From NCBI GenBank assembly GCA_015698045.1, contig BLAL01000242.1, positions 1,307,001 to 1,371,000 of the forward strand: DNA of 64,000 bases, read 5' to 3'. Positions 18,530 through 30,903 of this stretch are shown piece after piece. Numbering within the stretch: position 1 is the first letter of the stretch; each line of letters begins with the position of its first letter. The translations under genes were made by a program, and so were the position numbers. The DNA comes from Rhizophagus clarus. Its lineage: Eukaryota > Glomeromycota > Glomeromycetes > Glomerales > Glomeraceae. The notes beneath the pieces were generated by a model. That model was not told the DNA's origin. It did not search any database and saw nothing but the letters and a program-made list of their open reading frames with translations.

Positions 18530-21500
18530 ATAAACTACTTTTATCTTTGTTTTCTTCTTTTTCTCATTAAATGTGGTAAAATTGTAAAGGGTGGTTAGCT
18601 AGAAAATTGAATTGTTTTTCTTTCTTGTTTTAATGGTTGATGAAAAAGTCTGTTCATTTTATTCTAATAAATAAAAATTACTTTATTTCTAATTATACTA
18701 TTTATTGCAACTTTCATGATGTTTATTCCAATGAAATTATTCAATTTATCTTATTAATTAACACTGTAAGAATGAATTATTTCTCAATTATATTAAATCC
18801 AAACATTTCTGTTATGATCTGTCTCTTTCAACGAAGTTTGCCACTTCTATGTAGGAAAACAATTATAGACTAACCTAATAATATTTATATATAATCAATA
18901 GCATAAATTATTTTGATTTATTGTAAATATTTAAATTTTCGTATTGGCATCATTGTTTTTTCAATAAACAATTAATGATTATAATTTCCAACATAAAAAA
19001 AATCTTCAAGGGTCGAACTGCCGAATAATCGAACTATGATTGTTGTAAAATTCTCAAACAGCTATTATTGATTACAAAATGATTAGATAATAGATTTTTT
19101 TTTATCATTTCATAAAAAAAAAAAAGTAAATCAATAAATAAATAACGAACTCCTGCAATTTTGTGGGCGTTATGAATGCATTTATGCAGTATACAATTTT
19201 ATTTTTTTTGATTAGTGATGTGAGACAACACGAGCGTTACCCCTATGCCGGCTATGCTTACACAATAATTACATAAATTTTTCTACCACAAAGTACAAAA
19301 TGTAAACAAACGGAGAAAGAAAATTTCAGTTTCCTTTGATCGAGTCTTTATTATTGAAGAAAAAAATGTGAATAAAAATTCATTTCATAGGAAAAAAGCT
19401 GGCTATTCCCGCTTTACTGTGACAAAAAATTTTTCATAAGTATTAAAAAGAGAAATAATACTGCGTACGAGAACTTCTTGGCACACTATATTTCCTGTAA
19501 CACTTTTATTGTTACATCGCATATATAATTCTCAATTATGTCGTAATTCGGTGCAGATTTTTTCCATTTGTATATAAAAAAAATAAATGTATTTTTTTTT
19601 CTTTATGGATTTCCATTTTGCGTAAGACACTAAGACTCGGAAAAAATTTTCCGAGTCAATTGATCCGATGCATTTTATTATGAAAAATTTATGCTGCCTA
19701 AAAAAATCGAAAATTCCAATTTAAAGCAGATGACGGATTATAAATCCTATAACTATATCTGATACTAAAAGGGGTTTGCGGAAAAAATTTTTCAACGAGT
19801 AAAATAAAATGGAAGGTATATTATAATTAATGTTTATACTATTGTTTTAGTAGTAATCACTTAACTTTATCGCTGTGATAAATTATCCGTTCAAACCGTC
19901 ACATCAAGAACTTATTTACATACATTCAGTCGTGATTATTTCGTATAATATTGAGAAAATAATTTATTCCATTCAGATTTGATAAAGAGATTCATTTTAT
20001 TTATTGGAACTAATTAATTATACATTGTTTTTAGCATATGTGGTCTACTTTTAGCGGAAAAAATTCGAAATGCACTCACTAAACAAGAGATCACAAAAAT
20101 AATTGCATGTGTAAGTAGATTTGATTGAATAAATACGAAAAGGAAAAGATTTTATTAAACAAAAATTTTATTAGTGAAAGCAACAATTTAATTTCTTCCC
20201 CTTGTAAATCTTACAATAATAGTTATCTTGAATTTTATTTACGAACTTGGCAAATAAAAAATGTCCTTTTATGGCTAAATTAAACTTTATCTTGCTAATT
20301 TCTTTTTATCTCCGATAGAGCAGAAATGCACGCGCAGGATAGTAATCATATTTATTTATTTACACCGTGACACTTAATTTAACTTAAACGTATGGCAATT
20401 GCCAGCAATAAAAAACGTTCGATAAATTATCAAAGACAGGAAAACGAGCAATTCTACGTACATTAAACCATTTTGTTTTTCAAGAAAAACCTGTTCATGT
20501 AAATCTTTCCTTTTTGTGCAATTCCAGCCGGAGTTTATTACTGAATGGCATCATGCAAAAATAATAATGGCATTACAAAGCCAAAAAAAAAAATTTCTAA
20601 TATTAGTAATATAATAAAAGCCGTGTTAGGTCATTTGACTAATAAAAAGATTGGCATTTGTCATAAGTGATATTTCCGTCATTTTGCCATCCATTTAAAA
20701 TCATTTGTCATATATTCATTTGTCATTAAAATGATTATCATCATATACAATACTATATATGTAAATATTCACACTAAAATGAACAAACGGCCGTAACAGC
20801 TTTTTTGGGAATAAAATAGATCCAAATATTTGCTGATTAATAAAGACGATTAAAAGTCGAATGAACTTACAATTTTTTTTTTTTGTATTGATTAAGTTAG
20901 AAAATGTATCAAAATTAGATACCGAAATGAAATTTGATTGAATCGAGAACATTTTGGATCAAAGATGATCTCTTCAATATTTATTTTTTTTTTTTTTAGA
21001 AAAAAAATGCGTTTATTATATGATGAGTGACCTTAAATACGTGTTTTCTTCCTTCATAATGAAATTTATGTTTGATTATGGTTTATTCATTGAAAAAAGA
21101 AAATTTTCGATACATAATTATACCTTTGCTGTACAGTAAGTATATTTAATCATATTTTTAGTTTTTTTTTTACAAAACTACAATGACATTACAATTACAA
21201 TAATATAATAAAATAAATTTCTCGAAAATAAAGTTCGCAAATATTTTATATAAATAGCGATTTAAATTTTAAATGGCTTATTCATTTGAGTAGCCAAATG
21301 ACAAACAACAAGTGACAAATGACAGACATTTTCAGTTGATCGCTTACAGATGCGTTCGAAAGTGTTCGATTAAACTAAGAATTAATGAGCAAAATGTTTA
21401 TCAAAAATTTTTTACAAAGAAATTAAAAGAATAAGTGGAAGTATAAATCTGGAAAATAAGATACTGATACTTTTTTTATACGGGCAAATATAAATGATAA

Positions 21501-22610
21501 ACATAAACAGCGGATAAAAAAGATCAATAAAAAGTTTTTTTTTCTTTTTTGTGAAGATGTTTATAGGATTATTTATTTTTATTTGCACATAAACTATTAC
21601 TGTTTGTCTGCTCACTTTGAATTCTATGCTATGCAAGCAAATCAGGACATATTATGACGTTATTTTGTTATTCACGCTTGATTTTTTTCATTATGCGATT
21701 GTACGCTACATTTTTACTTATTTTAAGGTAGATAAAGGATTCGCATTAAAACTTAAGCCCGGTTAATAACCGGTAAAAGGTATTTAATTAGCCTTGATCG
21801 GATAAGTTCTTTTTCTCCCGGCTCGAAGATTCCGTACATCTCTATCATGAATTAGTATGACGATTGATATATATATATTGTCTTAGTACATTAAAAAAAA
21901 TTGTCTGGATCGGGTACTGATGAAAGAAATTGTAAGTTAGATAATGTGTACAGTTACACAATCTATTAAATATTTTAATGTAAAAAAGCGAATATCTTTT
22001 TTCACAAATAATTATTATTTCCATGTATATGGTTAGCATATACCTTTATTTATATTCTTTTACAATATGAGACTTGTATAATTAACATATTTACTTGAGT
22101 CATTTATAAATAATAATTATTAATAATATCATATCATTTTACTTGTACGCTCATAAAACACGATAACAATGTGTTTAACATGTATATAAGGGAGCTATTG
22201 TTTTCAGATAACATCGATGAATCGTAGTTTGTACTTCAAAGTAATATGTTTTCATGCTTAAACGACAAAAATCACCGGTGAATTTTATTTATTATAAATT
22301 TTTTCAATAAAATTAAAGGCTTATTATATAATAATTAAATAGTATGTTTTCTGACTAAAATAATAAATTATATCTTTTAAAACAGGATCTTAAAATTTGA
22401 AAAATCTTATTGATACATTTTAATGCATATTTTAATTCAGATGCATGCATCTACGAAAAAATAAATTCAATAATAATAGAATTTCATTTATGGTATCGAT
22501 TATATTTTGTTAAATATAATTCTTTTAATCTTTAAAAAATAAAACTTATTTTAACAATAAAAAAAGTACTTAACTATTTAAATAGTTTAAAAGAATGTGA
22601 GTGTAAATTA
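18530..22610. other. A+T-rich non-coding stretch
   Basis: About 4 kb without a supported gene. Open frames at 18637-18873 (+), 20716-20952 (-), 21412-21636 (-) and 21845-22039 (-) are low-complexity and lack paralogues. TCATTTGTCA-type words recur around 20630-20720 and 21280-21330, like those in the ends of the element at 30568-30903, but no matched ends could be drawn. Confidence 0.5.
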
Positions 22611-22674
22611 TTGAAAAAAGAAAGGGTTGGATACGGAAACGAGAGAGAAAAGCAACGAAATACAATGAATTTAC

Positions 22675-22947
22675 TTAAGGGAATAACGGAGACCATGATC
22701 CTGAATATCCTGAAAATCCAGCAGGTAAAATTAAGGATTCAGTATTGTTGTTGTTGTCAAATCTCGCCCCGTGGAAAAAATTATCTTCGAAAGGACTGTT
22801 GACAATTTGCGGCGTAGTTAATCGAGAGATACGATCAATTGTGTCAGAATTATTTATCGAACTAATAATTCTTAACGTCCGGACTGCCATCCGGCGTGTC
22901 CTTCGCCCATGATAATTTCTTTGCCTAGCGTAACTTATTATTGACAT
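22675..22947 (-). CDS. family 2 small Arg-rich protein, intact copy, 90 aa
   Basis: A 90-aa single-exon frame, one of four intact family 2 members. The Arg-rich N-terminus (RQRNYHGRRTRRM, about residues 8-20, with further Arg to 26) is followed by NNSDTIDRISRLTTPQI (32-48), SPFEDNFFHGARF (51-63), an Asn run, ESLILPAGF (70-78) and a short Ser/Trp/Pro tail unique to this copy. The core recurs in the copies at 32364, 36530 and 41497 with conservative replacements. The basic N-terminus could serve nuclear import or nucleic-acid binding; that is inference. No known domain recognised. ATG at 22947 is the first in frame. A TTTATAAAAAAG word lies about 30-40 bases upstream on the minus strand. An overlapping plus-strand frame (22611-22802) is a shadow. 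Confidence 0.72.
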   Translation of the reverse strand: MSIISYARQRNYHGRRTRRMAVRTLRIISSINNSDTIDRISRLTTPQIVNSPFEDNFFHGARFDNNNNTESLILPAGFSGYSGSWSPLFP

Positions 22948-24971
22948 TGGTGGTTTTTTTTCGGTTTCCTTTCTTTTTTATAAATTTCTTTGGTGGTAAC
23001 GATCGATTACCATGCGAATTTAATGGTTAATTTTTTTTTTTAATAATGAGTCATTTACAAGATAATTTCGAAGCGCTTTTATAAAAAAAATTTGATTTTT
23101 AAAGTTCACGAAACGTGTCAATGCATTTAATAATATTACCATAAGCATTTGTTTAACGCCAAGAAGGGTAAATCAAAAAGGATTATGTTACGCATAAAAA
23201 TTATATAAATTTTGTAAGCTCACTCCAATTGATCGTATCATCGATATGTAACGCGTAATTTATCAAGGTTTGAGCCAACCAATATCTTCATTTCACGCAT
23301 ATTGTTTTAATAAAAATTGCATAAATTAAATTATTAATATTTTACTATTGTTTGTATTTTAATTAAACACATTGTATCCGCCCCAAATAAAGAGATAATA
23401 TTTATTTAATGTAATATCGGAACGAACTCCAGACCTAAAAATAGAAGTAATTATTTGAGTTAGTCATATTAATCACGTATTAATTACCACACTAAGATTG
23501 AATTTATAAACAGATGGAACTTTGATAAAATCTTTCTGTTTTACTATAATTGGTTTGATTAAAAAATTACTACAACTTTCAAAAATAAGGATTGACAAAA
23601 CATGACGTAAAAAAGAAATTAAAATAGGAGACTTGTTCGATACATTTAATTTTTTTTTTAGCCGTTCAACAGTTATCACTATCTATTTCTGTATTATTGT
23701 TTCTGTTTTGCAAACGATTGGTTCATCATTACTAAATAATGACTATTTGTTTGAGATATGATGATTCACAACTCTAAAGTTTCATTGGTAGCTTCAATTT
23801 TTAATTTCGAAAAAAGAAAAATTTTTTTGCATCATGTTTTAAATGGTACGCGTTACCAATTCATCTCTCATATTTAATAAGTAACAAGTATCACATCAGT
23901 ATTCATTTAAGTTTCTTTAATAGGATATTTGCGTGACTACGTTTATATTAATTCATTTATATATTTCATATTTTGTACTTTTACACAATTTATTTCTGGG
24001 ATCAGTTATAGTACAATTATTATTTGAATCACCCCTTTTTAATTTAATTTACTCCAAAAGAAGAACAAGTTAACCATCGGAAATGTCGGAAATGACCGAT
24101 CAATCTTTTAATGATATAAGAGTATATGGATATATTACATTCAATATTCTCTTTGTTAATTAACATTTTTCGTTAGTTTATTTTATTACATCTAGTTCCC
24201 TAGATTTGTATTGATGTTCATCTATGGGTCAATGAGTTTCTAAAAATAAATAGGCTGAACGTGGCGCAATCTGAACTGATCGCCACAGACGCCACATCAT
24301 TTCTTGTTAATGTGTTACAAGAAAAATGATCATCATGTTTTTTTTTACTTTTGGGAGGGCTAGAGAGGGAATAGGACATGTGATAGATCCTGTTAATATT
24401 ACCATTATTATTATACCTCGAAGGGATAGATAAAGGAGAGTTTCATTAACCTATATATATATTTTATAATTGATAAACTATCGAGTTTATTTTACGCGAT
24501 TATAATGGTACGCGGTGCTTTATTCGTATATGAAATTTTGGAAGAAATTATGTCTCAATATACACAATATGTTCAACTGTCTAATGCCAAGCCAATTGTA
24601 TTTTCTGTTTAGCAAGAGTTTTTGTTGAAAAAAGAGAAGAGGGACCAGAAATAATTTACGAACTTTCTTATAATTATTACAGTTAAGTTTGCAAATTTTG
24701 AAATATGGAGAAGAGTAATAGATAATTAAAAAAAGTCTGTAAATTAGATTGGACATTTTATAAAAAATTTTTATCTATATGAAATCAATATTGAGGAGGA
24801 TCTAAACTTGGAATTTTGAAGAGGTTTTATAGATCAAATTGGTCTAGTTTTTTTCCTAATGACAGTTTTTTTTAAAAAATTTAAGGATGCTTCGGTTTGG
24901 AGTGTATCTACTTAGCGAATATTATAGTTTGTAGGTGTTAAAGTCTGGCTTATATACAATAACTTAGTCGG
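22948..24971. other. A+T-rich non-coding stretch
   Basis: No supported gene. Minus-strand frames at 23473-23679 and 24520-24756 have compositions expected of random A+T-rich DNA. Confidence 0.5.
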
Positions 24972-25033
24972 TAACTGGTAACTGAATTCATATGCTTCCT
25001 TTTAACTGGTAACTGAATTCATATGCTTCCTTT
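24972..25033. repeat. 31-bp direct tandem duplication
   Basis: Two adjacent identical units of TAACTGGTAACTGAATTC followed by ATATGCTTCCTTT, at 24972-25002 and 25003-25033. The lack of divergence suggests a recent slippage or repair event. Confidence 0.9.
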
Positions 25034-25109
25034 GTCAGATTAATTTACACACCAGTGTTGAGTTTAATGTTGTGAACGAAATTGTTAGATTGTTAGATTG
25101 ACGAAATAT

Positions 25110-25235
25110 TTCACCTTTTGAAGTCAAATTTTGAAACTTGGTCCAAACCTCCGTAACCTGCCCAACTTCCATAACTTCCGCCGTAACTTCCGTAACCTTA
25201 AATTTCAAAAAACCTAGTGTCTGAAACTTGCCCAA
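25110..25235. repeat. cluster of short CCGTAAC / TAACTTCC words
   Basis: CTCCGTAACCTGCCCAACTTCC, TAACTTCCGCCGTAACTTCC and a second CTTGCCCAACC give a locally G+C-richer patch of degenerate direct repeats. The 66-codon minus-strand frame across it (25035-25235) is a by-product of these repeats (Val/Thr/Glu periodicity). It could be the internal repeat of a decayed element. Confidence 0.45.
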
Positions 25236-25554
25236 CCTAATTTTATGTCTTTATTACTAATTATTTTATTGTTTTAAAAAATTTTATTGTTTAGTAATTC
25301 TTGCATATAATGCATTATTATAAAATCCACATAAGATCAATTATTTATCAGCCTCAACAACTGGATCCAAATCTATATCATTCGTTTTCTGTTCCGTTTA
25401 CATTTTGAATATCAATATATTCTTCTTCATACTATTGTCCTCAATGGATCTACTACGAAATCCTGACGGTCAGAATCCTGTTACAATTCATGCCTGACAT
25501 TTGAAATCTCAACAAATTACAATACCAAAATTTCAAAATCCAAGCTATATTATT

Positions 25555-25620
25555 CCCGACACACACTCGTTATCCCGACACCATTATACCGACATTCTTT
25601 ATCACGACATTACTATTCCA
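25555..25620. repeat. decayed CCGACA-word array
   Basis: Four spaced words (CCCGACACAC, TCCCGACACC, TACCGACATTC, CACGACATTAC) resemble the ends of the elements at 14949 and 26384. A single TACCGACATTC also occurs about 25768, but in the same orientation, so no second end can be assigned. Probably a decayed relative. Confidence 0.45.
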
Positions 25621-25799
25621 ACTTTTTGCGAAAGTATCATTAATTTTGCGAAGTATTAATAATAAATGGCAATAAAGAATACTAATTATTATAATAAATA
25701 CTAATAAATAAACTAATTTTTGCGAAAATATTATCAAAATTATTCGGTTGTTACACTTTAATTTGTATATACCGACATTCATTGACAAACGCTAGTCTA

Positions 25800-26383
25800 C
25801 ACCCTTAATTTTATTTTTGTTATTATCACATGGCCATTGCGCAAAATGTACTTGCTAAGTAGACTTAGTTAAAAATGATCAAATATTATATTAACAAATA
25901 ACCCTTTCAAAATTTCTATTACAACATTTACTTCTTCAATTAAAAAAATAAATCCATCCTAAAAATGAAGAAAAAATACTATAGAGTTAGTTTATTAAAA
26001 AAAAAAAATTTAATATTTAACGAAAAAAAAAATTAAAAAATTAATAAATTATTTAAAATAATTACTAAATAAATCTTAATTAAATATTTTATTAATTCGA
26101 AATTCCATCTGCTGTAACTTAATAAATTACATTTAAAGCTATTATAAATTATGATTTTTTGAATATTTCTACCAAATAATGTTTTTTTTTTCCAACAGAT
26201 TGTAAAAAAACTTTTAAAGAATAAAAAAAAGAGCTATAGCTTGTATTTAAAGCAGAAAAACTATTATATATGCTTTCAAAACTTTTCGACTTACCTAACT
26301 TAAAAACTGATGGGAACTGATGAGGAAAAAAATATTTTATTATGACTCTATTAAAAGTAAATCATATCACACGACCTTGTAGT
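25800..26383. other. A+T-rich spacer
   Basis: Non-coding, with multiple A runs near 26000-26040. No gene or repeat supported. Confidence 0.5.
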
Positions 26384-26906
26384 GGGTCGTGTTTGACTCA
26401 CCAACAATCATTTCACTGACAATTTCACTGACAAACATTTCGCCAACAAACGTTTTGACGACAGGATCATCTCACTGACAAGTCGTTTCACCGATACTTA
26501 CATATATCATGATAAAATTAAATACAATTTTTTTTCTTTATACAACTGTACAAGTCAGCCAAAATTATTGTTATTATATAATACGAGATAGTGTGTACAT
26601 AAGAATAAATATAAAATATTAATTTATATTTTCAGATTAAATCTCAATATAAATATATTTTTTTAATTGTTCACATAAGATTAATGTTTACGTTTTTTTT
26701 TCTATACCTTCTTATATTAAATATTTTTTTTATAAATAAAAACTATTATATTAGCTGTAATAAGTAAAAAGGGAAAAAAAATGCTTTATAAAAAGAATTT
26801 TAATTTGTACCAGCGGTGGTGAAATGACTGTTGGTAAAACATTTGTAGGTGAAATAACCCTGTTGGCGAAACGTGTGTCGGCGAAGTGAAGTTAAATGAA
26901 CAAGAT
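26384..26906. mobile_element. element with iterated CACCGACA ends, copy 2
   Basis: About 520 bp. The left end starts GTCGTGTTTGACTCACCAAC and continues with units ATTTCACTGACAA, ATTTCGCCAACAA, ACGACAGGATC, CTCACTGACAAG and TTTCACCGATAC. The right end (26815-26906) has the inverted series GGTGAAATGACTGTTGG, GTAGGTGAAATAAC, TTGGCGAAACG and TGTCGGCGAAG. Unit order (ATC, AAACG, GGATC spacers) is the same as in copy 1 at 14949-15576, so both derive from one family. The words are more mutated than in copy 1, suggesting an older insertion. Non-coding interior. Confidence 0.78.
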
Positions 26907-28308
26907 CTCCTGTAACACAACGTGATTTGATTTGTGAAACATAATTTTATTTCAGAATTGTACATAATAACCTTATAAAATATCCTAATTTCATTAATTC
27001 CATCGATCGGTCCATATGCTTTGCATAAAATGATAATGTAATTGTTGACCTCACGCTCAACGACTTAACTGATTGCATTATTTATCGAAAATACCCAATT
27101 TTTAATCACTACTACACGGAATAGTTTTAACATACAGCTAAATCTAGGTTTGATACAAAAGTTAAGAATATGAAGTTAATGAAACTTTTCATTTTTAAGA
27201 AAAATAACAATTTGGATTTCTGATGATCGTGTTTCAATAAAAAAAAAAGGAAATTTAAAGAAGTAGTAGAAACTGTTACATCAAATATTTTTGTGAATTA
27301 AAAAACATACAATATATTTAAAAAATGAATTATAAAATAAATTACTTACTTGTCGATGTTTGATAATAACAAAATAATGTTTAGCCGATTAAAATATTAT
27401 TTGATCGATGATTATATTAATAAAATTTTTATTTTGAAGAGTTAATCACATAACTATTTGCAGTGTTTATTTTATTTATTTATTTAATTCTATGACTCCG
27501 TAATATACAATCATTATAATCAGGTTGGGAAATTATAAAAATTGACTTGTGAAACTTGTGAGCCGTAAGTGATTTTAAATTTAGGTAATTGAAATTAGAT
27601 GTTTGCACACAGGTTCCGCATATAAATCTTGATAAATTTCACATTTGATATTTAATACGCGCAACCAAATTTTTTGCAACACGCAAGAAAATTTATTTAT
27701 TCAGTTGCGAGCCTGCAAGTAAATTAAAAATTGAATTTCAGACACTGTACTAGACATCACTAAATTTTCAGGCACATTATGGAATTAAGAAATTAACCAC
27801 GTGACATATAAGAGTGATTTTAGACGCCGAAAAATTCCGTTCCTGGAATACATAGTAAAAATGGAAAACAGGGAGGTGTGACACCGGTGACAAATTATTC
27901 GAAGTCACGTAGGGTGGAAAAATTTTGTGGTGATATTGGGAAGATGCATATTATACCGTTAATAAAGTATATTTATTTGATGACTACTAAATTTCAATAT
28001 TGGCATTTTCGATAATTATCAATATCGGTAATTATCAAAATTAACATGCTTGTTTTTATCGTTACCTTATTAATGTCATTAATTAACTTGGGGATAATTA
28101 TCGATAATTGTCTAATTTGTTACATTTCATGCGATAAAATATTATAATAATAAAAAAAATTAATATCTATTAATTTGGTTTAATTAATTTCAAAAAAAAA
28201 TTGCTTTGACAGTAATTAATTTTAAATAACAATTCAATAATAAAAAACAAATGGTTTATTACTTTATAAAGCACAATTTGATATTCTATAAAAGCATATT
28301 ATGTTTGT
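26907..28308. other. A+T-rich non-coding stretch
   Basis: No supported gene. GATAATTATC/GATAATTATCAA words cluster near 28010-28120 (several imperfect palindromes), which may only reflect composition. Confidence 0.5.
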
Positions 28309-28504
28309 GTGGGTGAGTGGCGCAACGGTCCAAATCGGTCCAGATCGGTCCCGAAGCAATTGCCGACCGATCCCAGAAAGTGTGATCAATAAGTGACCTA
28401 CCCTAAAAACGATCTGGGAACAAATATTATTAATAAAATTTTTTAAAAATCATCTCAAATCTTGGAAATTTGCTTGGGACCGGTCGGTCCTAGTTCATAC
28501 ACCT
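28309..28504. mobile_element. possible decayed terminal-repeat element with CGGTCC words
   Basis: A G+C-richer 200-bp island. CGGTCC words (ACGGTCC, TCGGTCC, TCGGTCCC) lie near the left end and GGGACCGGTCGGTCC near the right; outward ends GGTGAGTGG and GGTGTATGAAC match poorly. No target duplication found. Its form resembles short hAT-type elements but the evidence is thin. Confidence 0.3.
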
Positions 28505-28570
28505 CTTTCGTATTAAAATAAAGTAATAATCTTTACAAATTTCATAGTAAAATATTTCTCATTGCTTCGA

Positions 28571-28756
28571 ATGATCACATTACCACTCACGAATAATCTC
28601 ATGATTGAAAATGATTTCGTTAATGGAACAAGTTCCTATGATAACAATAATTTAGAATCTTTAATTTTATCTTCTGGATGTTCAGCAGCCTTCTCATTAC
28701 TTGTTAAACATATTTCACACCTTAATTTGTTTGCTGAAACTTTGTTTTTATGTTGA
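28571..28756 (+). pseudogene. family 2 gene, N-terminally truncated copy
   Basis: From an ATG at 28571 the frame gives MITLPLTNNLMIENDFVNGT and then LESLILSSG, aligning with ITTPQIT-LLANDFFNGS and ESLILPAGF of the copy at 32364. The Arg-rich N-terminus and the NNS-TI segment are absent, and nothing like them is found just upstream. After SSGCSAAFSLL the frame runs into unrelated sequence to a stop at 28756. The DNA at its 3' end (GTTCAGCAGCCTTCTCATTA) resembles the 3' end of the broken copy at 29525-29745, which faces it, so these two probably form a small inverted pair. It could be expressed as a 61-aa product but is more likely a relic. Confidence 0.6.
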
Positions 28757-29524
28757 GAAAATATTTGACCTATAGTAGTAGTAGATTATGTTATACCATT
28801 ATATCCATGCGGAAACTATCGTAATTTTATCGAACGTATTTAAGGCAGCTAGCTCATCTATTAGATGTTTTTACAAGATAATTTTTGAGTAACACCTCGT
28901 CTAAAACAATCTTCCGATATGCCGCGATATTACACATAAACGGGTTGTACCTTTCAATAATATTAAATACGGATTATTAATCTGAATTAATACAATAATT
29001 TTATTATTTTTATTGGGTGAGAACATAATTTGAAACGATAATACTACTCTTTTTTTTGCGATTTCAAATTTGTTTTTTTACAAAAAAAAAGTTATGATTA
29101 GAAAAACTATTAAAAAAACTCACGTAATAAGGCGAAATAATCGAGATAAAAATTAAAAAGCGTGTCAAAGCAACAATTCGTACTTAGTTGTACTTCATTT
29201 CAATTGACGATTTAGTAGAGGAAGTTGAAGATATCGTCATATGTCGCATTGAGCATTATTATTATAAGAGCAAATTTTTTCAATAAATTTAATTCTTATT
29301 AATTTGTATTGAAGATGTTAAAAAAATATCAAAAAATTTCCCTAGATTTCTATTGAATGATTCTCAAATCCAATTTCATAGAATAAAAGTTGCATATTTA
29401 ACTAAAGCATTAAACTACGAGTATTTTTTAAAAAAAAAATAATATATTTGAATAAAATATGAAGACTACTTACGGTATGAAAAATATATTTTAACGAAAT
29501 AATAAAGAGGTTGCTGAAGATCCA
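28757..29524. other. spacer between two facing family 2 relics
   Basis: A+T-rich, no gene. It lies between a plus-strand and a minus-strand broken family 2 copy whose 3' ends face each other. Confidence 0.5.
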
Positions 29525-29745
29525 GCGAGTAAAATCAATGATTCGAAACCACTATTTATCGTAGAAACCTGTACCGTTAAAGAAATTATTTACAATGAGA
29601 TTATTCGTAATTTGTGATGTGGTAATTCGAGCGATTCAGTCGATAGTACTAGAATTATTCATCGCTCGAATTTGTAAAACGCGATTTCGTTCTATATCAC
29701 TATTGTTTGCATTATTTTCTATATTAATAATCGTGATGTCACGGT
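29525..29745 (-). pseudogene. family 2 gene, broken copy
   Basis: On the minus strand, translation gives NRVLQIRAMNNSSTID, stop, IARITTSQITNN, then VNNFFNGTGFYD, another stop, and ESLILLAG. This matches the core of the intact copies residue by residue and is closest to 41497-41766. The N-terminal region (ACATCACGATTATTAATAT) still resembles the MSRFIN region of that copy at DNA level, but no start codon remains and at least two in-frame stops interrupt the core. An overlapping plus-strand frame (29595-29786) is a shadow. Host pseudogene. Confidence 0.75.
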
Positions 29746-29789
29746 CGTCCAGTGTTGTCAAGCTTCTTGATGACAATGATATTTAGTAT

Positions 29790-30567
29790 AAAAATAATAA
29801 ATGGAAATTTTTTTTTATAGTATGTGGATACAATATGCTTAACTAAATATTCTGCTTTACCAAAAGAATTTTCAGAGCTTTTATAAGAATCTTGACTATT
29901 ACCATCAGCTTATAGAAATATATTACTTCAGTTTAGTACCTGTTTATGTATGTACAGTAATTTAAAACAGAAAACGCAAGGGAACGCGTTAAAATCGGGG
30001 GTATTGCTTAATTGTTTTATCGTTTTTTATTCCTATAATTAATTTATCATCCTTTAGAATTTTCGTAAAAGGAAATAATCTGTCTAATTCCGTTGACGTT
30101 TTCATGAAAATAAACCTTGATCTCACTTACACGAAATTATACGAGTTTTGCCGACCAATATGAACACACCTCGCTAATTAAATAAATGAGATAGCGAATA
30201 ACATCAGCGTTTATAAATATAATTGTTTATTAATTTTTCTTTTTCACTGTAGCAAATTGATATGAACCGGGTGGCTTCGTCAGTGAACAAATTCGGCCAG
30301 CGCATTTGGAAAGTGTTGTAGTACTTAACAGGAAAATTGTGTTCACACTTAGGCTCTACTTTGCTTTAATCTATTGATAGTGTTTTGTTACTAACAAGAA
30401 TATTTGAGATTTGCCGTATTATTTTGTATAATAAACTAAATATAGATAAAAATAGTTTTTTATAAGTATATAATCAGATTTACCAGGCATTTCGTTAAAT
30501 AGAGATAAGGATATACCGGTATATCCGAAAAGAGAAGGGTGCGCTTTGTTTTGTACAATATAAGCGA
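29790..30567. other. A+T-rich spacer
   Basis: No supported gene. The minus-strand 62-codon frame at 30460-30648 overlaps the transposon end and is not coding. Confidence 0.5.
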
Positions 30568-30903
30568 GCCCGCCGCAGTGATGGAAAATGACCAGGTCAT
30601 TTGACTATTTTGAAATGACCTCGAATGACCATTGAATGACCTAGTCATTTGAGGTCATTTGTCATTTAAGTCATTTAACAAAATGCTGGTAAAATCTATA
30701 GTGCAGGCTGGAATTACAAACTGTGTAATTTTATAATTATTGAGTATTACGTAATACACATAAAATTTCAATAATTTTTGGCGGAATTATAAAAATCACA
30801 TGATATAATTTTTAAATGACTATGTCATTTGTCATTTGACTTCAGAATGACCCAAATGGCACGTGACAAATGACCCATGTCATTTGCCATCACTGCGGCG
30901 GGC
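30568..30903. mobile_element. terminal-inverted-repeat element with TCATTTG words, hAT-like ends
   Basis: 336 bp. Ends GCCCGCCGCAGTGATGG and its inverse match over 17 bp, then both continue with iterated GTCATTTG / CAAATGAC words (about six on the left, four or five on the right). The middle is A+T-rich and non-coding. The word CAGTGATGG inside the ends recalls hAT termini, but an 8-bp target duplication could not be found on either side of any reasonable boundary, so the superfamily is left open. Confidence 0.82.

Noticed and set aside
20625-21335. Second copy of the TCATTTG-word element at 30568
   Set aside because: Words recur, but the GCCCGCCGCAGTG ends are missing and the two sides do not pair.
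24906-25863. Element bounded by TCTACTTAGC and its inverse
   Set aside because: Only 10 bp of inverted identity, no target duplication, and the enclosed sequence is a mixture of unrelated repeats; likely chance.
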